Assembly (NCBI RefSeq): GCF_000002875.2
Contig: NC_009416.2
Location: forward strand, 937,501-1,001,500
Direction of reading: 5' to 3'
DNA from: Leishmania infantum JPCM5
Lineage: Eukaryota; Euglenozoa; Kinetoplastea; Trypanosomatida; Trypanosomatidae
DNA: 64,000 nt
A model generated the notes under the pieces. It saw only the letters and a list, made by a program, of their open reading frames with translations. It was not told where the DNA came from and did no database searches. Both the position numbers and the translations under genes were made by a program. Shown here in pieces: positions 59,563-64,000 of this stretch (positions are counted from its first letter, which is position 1; each line of letters begins with the position of its first letter).

Positions 59563-61584
59563 CTACGAAAAGCTGAGGATGTCCGTCTCCTCGCCATCGT
59601 CGTCATCCTGGCCCTTCTCCCCCACCTGCCCATACCCCGCGGGCGTCACCAGCTCAAGGGAGCTCGATGTCGCGTCGTTCTGGAGAACGCCTTCGCTGCT
59701 CTGATCAACGTCAAAGTCTTCCCGCCGGGAGAGTTTGGTGTCCAGGTCCAATTTCAGCCGCTTTGCCGCGGGACACCCACCGCTCAAGGAGGACGTGAGC
59801 CTCTCCGCCGCCGTCATCGAGGGATTCGGGGTCGCGGCGGACTCGTCCCGCGCCGCAGAGGCTGCCTGCTGCGATGACTCGGCGGCGCGGCCCCGTTGGC
59901 TCATGGGGGTGCAGGAAAAAGAGCTCGCGTCCGTCTTGCCAAGCCGATCGGCAACAGAGGTGAAGCTGACGCGCAGCGACTCCTTCTCCTGCGGAGTCAA
60001 CGGCATGCGGCACACGACCACCAGCGATGACACGGGACCCATCTTCACAAACAGCGTCGTTGTCACGTTGCAGGAGAAGTGCGGCTCGACGCGGCAGTGC
60101 GTAGACTGGCGCGGGTTGAAGAAGTAGGTAGCACTCACTGGGTTGTGTTTCTTGTCCATGTCCCCGGCCGTTTGCGTAATCTCCGCCTGCAGAATCTCAA
60201 TTGATGCCATGCCGTTGTGCTGCCGGGACCACTCACGCAGCTTCACCGACAGGTCCAGGCTCGTCACTTCAATATCAGACAGCAACTCGTGAATCATGAC
60301 CTCCCGCTTCACCTCCTGGCTGGACCCCTCCACGGAATTTAGGCGGCCTGCATTGATCAAGGTCTGTTCGCTGTGGCGGTAAGAGCCGATTGTCGTGTAC
60401 AGGTGCCGGCTTTGGATGCGCTGCAGGATGCGGCGCGCCTCGGCGAGCTTTTCGCGGCGATGCTCTGCCGAGGCGCCGCTGCCCAATGGCTCCGCCATCG
60501 TTCTGTTGCTGCCGTGCAAAATCGCCAGCACGATCCAGTCGCTGGCGTGCACGTAGAAGTCTGGGTGCAGCACGCACGACCGCAGCGGCATGACGCCGTC
60601 TTTGCCATTGCTGACCTCGAACACGTCCCCAGCAGCGCGCAGGGCGTCCAGCGTCATGAGGTCAATCACCTTGGTCACACGGTGCTGGTAGACGATACGG
60701 TGGAGGTGGGAGCGGGCGAGGAAGATCTCCTCGATGACGCCGTCCAGCTTGTCGGGGTAGCCGATGGATGTCTCGTCATTGTCACCCACCACCACCCGTG
60801 CACCTTGGAAAAGGCGGCTCATGGAGACGAAGGTGGGCGTACCAAGGCACGCGACAGAGTCCCGCTGGATGTAGTCGATCTTGTCCACGTCCAGCCCACT
60901 GCGCTTGTTCGCGATAATCTCCGTCGTGAAGCGCGCCCACTTTGGTCGTCCAACGTTGTCCGGCCACGCCTTGCCGGGTGCGAGGCCGTTGATCAGCAGC
61001 TCCACGTAGCGCAGATCACTCTCCGTAAAGCCGAGCTCGGCTAGCTCCGTCTCATTCTCCAACCACATCTTGCGGAGAAGCATGATGCTCGCCTGTTCAT
61101 GCGACCACCTGCGCAGCTGCACTTCCTCCGGCCGCGCAGAGGAGCGCACAAAGGACTCGAACAAGTGCGACAGTGGTCCATGCCCGAGGTCGTGGCACAA
61201 GCCGGCAATCCCGATACAGTGCATGTCCTTCTGCGCGGCCTCACGCGTCAGGTTCGCGATCTCGGGGACGCCAAAGTCCCTGTGTTCCTCTCGATGCCCA
61301 TCCACGATGCTGCGGTACAGCTCCATGCCAAGGTAGCAGACACCTAGAGAGTGCTCGAAGCGGGAGTGCGTGGCACCTGGGTAGACATAGAAGGAGTTTC
61401 CCAGCTGCTTCAGGTCGCGCAGCCGCTGCACCACCGGCGAGTCCGTCAGGATGCGAATCACCGGCGGGAACTCGAGCTGACCGTAGAGTGTGTCGCGAAC
61501 GGACATGGACCGCTTCGGCTCCAACATCTGGCACACCTCCTCGCGCCGGACGGACTCCGCCTTGGAGCGCAGCGGTGGCGGCAT
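59563..61584 (-). CDS. SAMHD1-like HD-domain dNTP triphosphohydrolase, 673 residues
   Basis: Intact gene from ATG 61584. The HD domain closely follows SAMHD1. LKQLG (Gln 60) and THSRFEHSLG (Arg 75, His 78) match the SAMHD1 region around Gln 149, Arg 164 and His 167. LCHDLGHGPLSH gives His 131 and Asp 132. DVDKIDYIQRD supplies the last metal-binding Asp (Asp 234) plus Lys 235, Tyr 238 and Asp 242, equivalent to nucleotide-contacting residues. All metal ligands are present, so it should be an active phosphohydrolase that cleaves dNTPs to deoxynucleosides and triphosphate. There is no SAM domain. The C-terminal 170 residues are Ser/Glu-rich and disordered. Kinetoplastid HD proteins of this type have been linked to dNTP balance and mitochondrial DNA upkeep; its location here is unknown. 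Purine-rich (plus) patches at 61609-61617 and 61651-61670 may be trans-splicing signals. Confidence 0.9.
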   Translation of the reverse strand: MPPPLRSKAESVRREEVCQMLEPKRSMSVRDTLYGQLEFPPVIRILTDSPVVQRLRDLKQLGNSFYVYPGATHSRFEHSLGVCYLGMELYRSIVDGHREEHRDFGVPEIANLTREAAQKDMHCIGIAGLCHDLGHGPLSHLFESFVRSSARPEEVQLRRWSHEQASIMLLRKMWLENETELAELGFTESDLRYVELLINGLAPGKAWPDNVGRPKWARFTTEIIANKRSGLDVDKIDYIQRDSVACLGTPTFVSMSRLFQGARVVVGDNDETSIGYPDKLDGVIEEIFLARSHLHRIVYQHRVTKVIDLMTLDALRAAGDVFEVSNGKDGVMPLRSCVLHPDFYVHASDWIVLAILHGSNRTMAEPLGSGASAEHRREKLAEARRILQRIQSRHLYTTIGSYRHSEQTLINAGRLNSVEGSSQEVKREVMIHELLSDIEVTSLDLSVKLREWSRQHNGMASIEILQAEITQTAGDMDKKHNPVSATYFFNPRQSTHCRVEPHFSCNVTTTLFVKMGPVSSLVVVCRMPLTPQEKESLRVSFTSVADRLGKTDASSFSCTPMSQRGRAAESSQQAASAARDESAATPNPSMTAAERLTSSLSGGCPAAKRLKLDLDTKLSRREDFDVDQSSEGVLQNDATSSSLELVTPAGYGQVGEKGQDDDDGEETDILSFS

Positions 61585-62628
61585 GGTGACTTACCAGTGG
61601 GCTTGCTCGAGAGAGGGACGCAATCAGGCACACACACACACGCGCAAACGCAGAAAAGAACGCGGAAGAACGCTACAAAATCAAAAAAAAACGCGAAGGA
61701 CGATAAGACCGACAGGCATCGAGCAAGCGAGAGACGCACGTCCTCGGCACCGCTTACTTCAGGTGCGTCCCCCTCCCCCCTTGAGGGCGCTGTGGGAATG
61801 CAAAAGGGTCTGTGTGCGTGTGTGTGTGTGTGTGTGAATGCGCTGATCGGCAGGAGGAGGACGAGAGGACGGACGACGAGGAGAAGAGCTGTGCACATCA
61901 CAACTGCGACGAGGAAAAACAAAGAGAGGGCGAGGAAAGGGTAGTACCCGGGAGATGACAAGGTGGCAGAGTGTGATGGTGACCCATGCAGACAATGAGA
62001 AGTGTGCCGGCCATCGACGACGGCCATCGAGGAGTTGAGGCGACGAGCGAGGGCAGCAGCGTCATCGTGTGTGCGTGTGCCGCTGGAAGCATCACCCCCT
62101 CCCCTCCCATCTGTGGCGGGGTTTCTCCTCTCCCATGTATGGGCGGCGCACGGAAAAGACGGCCGCTCACCCACCCGCCTACTCACCTTCACCCCAGTTG
62201 CCGTGCAAGCAGCACCGAAATCACCTGTTGTACGTGAAGTGGGGTGGATGCGCTTTCCCTCGCAGGGGATCTTCTGCCCGTCCGTGTTGCTGCCAGTGCC
62301 GGTGCCAAAAGGAAGAGCTGAAGGGTGCCGGGCAGATAAAGCGAGGGCTGCACGCGCGCACAGGCGTGGGTGCCGTCTCTCAAACGTCAATGCTAGGCCA
62401 GGTGCCAGTACGTGAAAATATATAGAAGGTATTCCAGACGCAAGCGGCGCGCGAGGTGGCCGATCTATGTACATCGATGGCATCCAAAGGCAAGCAAACC
62501 AAAAAGAAGAACGGGAAGAGCATGGTGGCGCTCAAACGCTCCGTCCGACTTAGCGTAGCGTGCACGCATCGCATCACGCGCCATGTCACGGGCACGGGAA
62601 GGAGAGTGCCTCGGCTAACGAACGCTGC
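61585..62628. other. intergenic between HD-domain and AMP-deaminase-like genes
   Basis: About 1 kb without a supported gene. Contains CA and GT microsatellites (61628-61641 and 61811-61837), an A-run at 61683-61691 and candidate trans-splicing tracts for the HD gene. Confidence 0.55.
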
Positions 62629-63999
62629 TTAGAGAGACGGTCGCCCACCACCGCCCTCCACCTCTTCCACCGCGGCGGCCCCAGTCACCGCAGACTCGCC
62701 ACTTGACGTTGACGACGGCTCGATTTCCTCTTCGTTCGCGCTGCCGCACAGGCCGCCCAGGATGGTTAGCCCTTCGGTCTGAAGCCGCTCGCGCAGTGCG
62801 TTCACCTGCACAGCAATGGAATTGTTCTCGCCGGCCACCTGTAGCGAGACGGCTCGCATGCGGGTTAGTTCCGCGTCGAGCCGTCGAATCTCTCCACGCA
62901 ACTGCGCCGTCCGTGACGCCAACGGCGGTGGCAGGAGTTCCGAGGAGCTGTGCCGTGACAGATGCACACTTCGGGAGTTGGTCGTGTGCAGAAACGTCAA
63001 TGAGCCATCCGTGTTCGGGGTGGAGGTCGGTAACAGCGGAGTCGATGCCACTCCCTGCCAAACGTCCCCGCAAATGGCCAGCTCCTCTTCCAACAGCTTC
63101 ATGGCACGCGGCATCCGCTGAGACGATGCAGTGGGGGCAGGAGACCTGCCAGCGCCAGCCGCAGGCTCACAGCCGGCGTCTGTGGAAAATCGAGAGACGC
63201 CATTTAAGAGGCTGTTCATATGTCCCCGGCTTGCGTCCGCCTCCGCAGGAGGCGATGCGGTCTCGGGTACCGACGATTTCCCCGCGAACCCGGGAGAAGC
63301 GGCGGCGAGCTGCTCGTCCAGGAAGTTCAGCTCAGTGTGGTACACTTCATATCGGTACGCCACGCGAATGTCTGACACGCGGCTGCGACGCACGTCGTTG
63401 CCAAGGGTAGAGCGCAGCTGATACCGCGGGCCCAGCGCGTTTTCCTTCCACGCAGCCGAGAAACCGCTCTGCAAGACGCTGTTGCGCGCGATTTCGGACA
63501 TGTCATTCAGCTCGAACTTCCACAGCTTCGCGGCGATCGAGTACTCCTCCACAAGCGGCTCACGCGTGAAGTGGAAGTAGAGCGGCTGATTCGTTGCGAG
63601 GCTAACGTTCAAGCCGCGATGGAAAAAGACCGGGAAAGGGTTCTCAAGGTAGGCGGAGGCGCCAGCTGTGTTGCTGAGCGGGGACATTGCCACGCCGACC
63701 TGAGCAATGTACCACATGTACTCCAGCACGGGGTGCCGCGCCAGCGTGACGCCGTGGTTGATGCTGTTAGCCAAGCAGAAGCCGCTCACGGGGTGGTCCA
63801 TACTGCCGCGCTCGCCGCACTGCGGACGCAGGGTGAACGTGCTCAGCCCGCGCGAGGCCCGGAACTCGTTAAGCGACGTGATATTTGCCCATATGTAGTA
63901 CATGTAGTAGCTGTACGGCGGGTTCAAGTCGCTGTTCCAGTCGTGCGGTGAGACGTCCGTGAGCGGCAGGTCGATCTTCGATTCATCCGCGATGCAGTC
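62629..63999 (-). CDS. AMP-deaminase-like protein, 3' part; catalytic residues replaced
   Basis: Open to the window edge, so the N-terminal part is missing. About 457 codons are visible. Sequence blocks match AMP deaminase in order: WANITSLNEFRASRGLSTF, SINHG, YIAQVGVAMSPLSN, RGLNVSLAT, then FHFTREPLVEEYSIA and DIRVAYRYE. Active-site residues differ from the family. The RPHCGE motif reads RPQCGE (His to Gln, 63820-63822). The TDDP motif reads TNQP (Asp-Asp to Asn-Gln, 63586-63591). The SINHG histidine is kept. Known roles of these residues are zinc binding and catalysis in AMP deamination to IMP, so this copy is probably a non-catalytic paralogue. After the domain comes a roughly 220-residue Ser/Ala-rich tail with a predicted coiled coil (LRGEIRRLDAELTRMRAV). 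The reading frame is otherwise intact, so it is likely an expressed protein rather than a pseudogene. Confidence 0.85.
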   Translation of the reverse strand, partial: DCIADESKIDLPLTDVSPHDWNSDLNPPYSYYMYYIWANITSLNEFRASRGLSTFTLRPQCGERGSMDHPVSGFCLANSINHGVTLARHPVLEYMWYIAQVGVAMSPLSNTAGASAYLENPFPVFFHRGLNVSLATNQPLYFHFTREPLVEEYSIAAKLWKFELNDMSEIARNSVLQSGFSAAWKENALGPRYQLRSTLGNDVRRSRVSDIRVAYRYEVYHTELNFLDEQLAAASPGFAGKSSVPETASPPAEADASRGHMNSLLNGVSRFSTDAGCEPAAGAGRSPAPTASSQRMPRAMKLLEEELAICGDVWQGVASTPLLPTSTPNTDGSLTFLHTTNSRSVHLSRHSSSELLPPPLASRTAQLRGEIRRLDAELTRMRAVSLQVAGENNSIAVQVNALRERLQTEGLTILGGLCGSANEEEIEPSSTSSGESAVTGAAAVEEVEGGGGRPSL

Positions 64000-64000
64000 A

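Noticed and set aside
1..64000. CRISPR arrays, bacterial-type operons, riboswitches, tRNA or rRNA genes
   Set aside because: Nothing resembling them was seen; the repeats are microsatellites and dispersed retroposon remnants.

Overview
The window looks like nuclear chromosomal DNA from a trypanosomatid, most likely a Leishmania species. The DNA is GC-rich. Every supported gene lies on the minus strand, as in one polycistronic unit. No introns are needed, intergenic regions are long and full of simple repeats, and pyrimidine tracts (purine-rich on the plus strand) precede start codons as trans-splicing signals would. There are SIDER2-like and DIRE-like retroposon remnants, and several proteins belong to families typical of kinetoplastids (a TUTase and a MERS1-like Nudix protein). 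The genus is inferred from these features and I cannot name the species.

Transcription runs from high to low coordinates, so the order below is 5' to 3'. At 64000-62629 is the 3' part of an AMP-deaminase-like gene that has lost conserved metal-site residues. It is followed by a SAMHD1-like HD phosphohydrolase (61584-59563), a protein with cyclic-nucleotide-binding-like domains (58326-55450) with a diverged SIDER2 copy downstream, a large arginine/serine/proline-rich disordered protein (52046-49284), two unassigned proteins (48083-46086 and 45130-44324), a small membrane protein (43329-42841), a PRP6-type U5 snRNP splicing factor (41573-37701) and a ubiquitin-like protein (37013-36609). A decayed non-LTR retroposon (about 36170-33690) and a 72-residue single-span membrane protein (31890-31672) follow.

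The second half continues with an LRR-like/coiled-coil protein (29922-26989), a small TUT4-like terminal uridylyltransferase (25875-24805), a MERS1-like Nudix protein (23459-22017), an NSUN4-like RNA m5C methyltransferase (21079-19835), a probable mitochondrial protein of unknown function (19277-16227), a giant TPR/IQ protein of 2567 residues (14862-7159), a broken kelch-like gene (about 4987-2837) and a frameshifted HAD hydrolase (2214-1148).

Two almost identical SIDER2-like copies lie in opposite orientation at 381-884 and 15540-16042. They enclose the giant gene and both broken genes. This inverted pair, the substituted AMP deaminase active site and the run of decayed genes are the most notable observations. 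Kinetoplastid neighbours are co-transcribed but usually regulated one by one after transcription, so adjacency alone is weak evidence of shared function. The TUTase/MERS1/NSUN4 run is nevertheless suggestive of RNA metabolism. I see no tRNA, rRNA, CRISPR array or strand-switch region.
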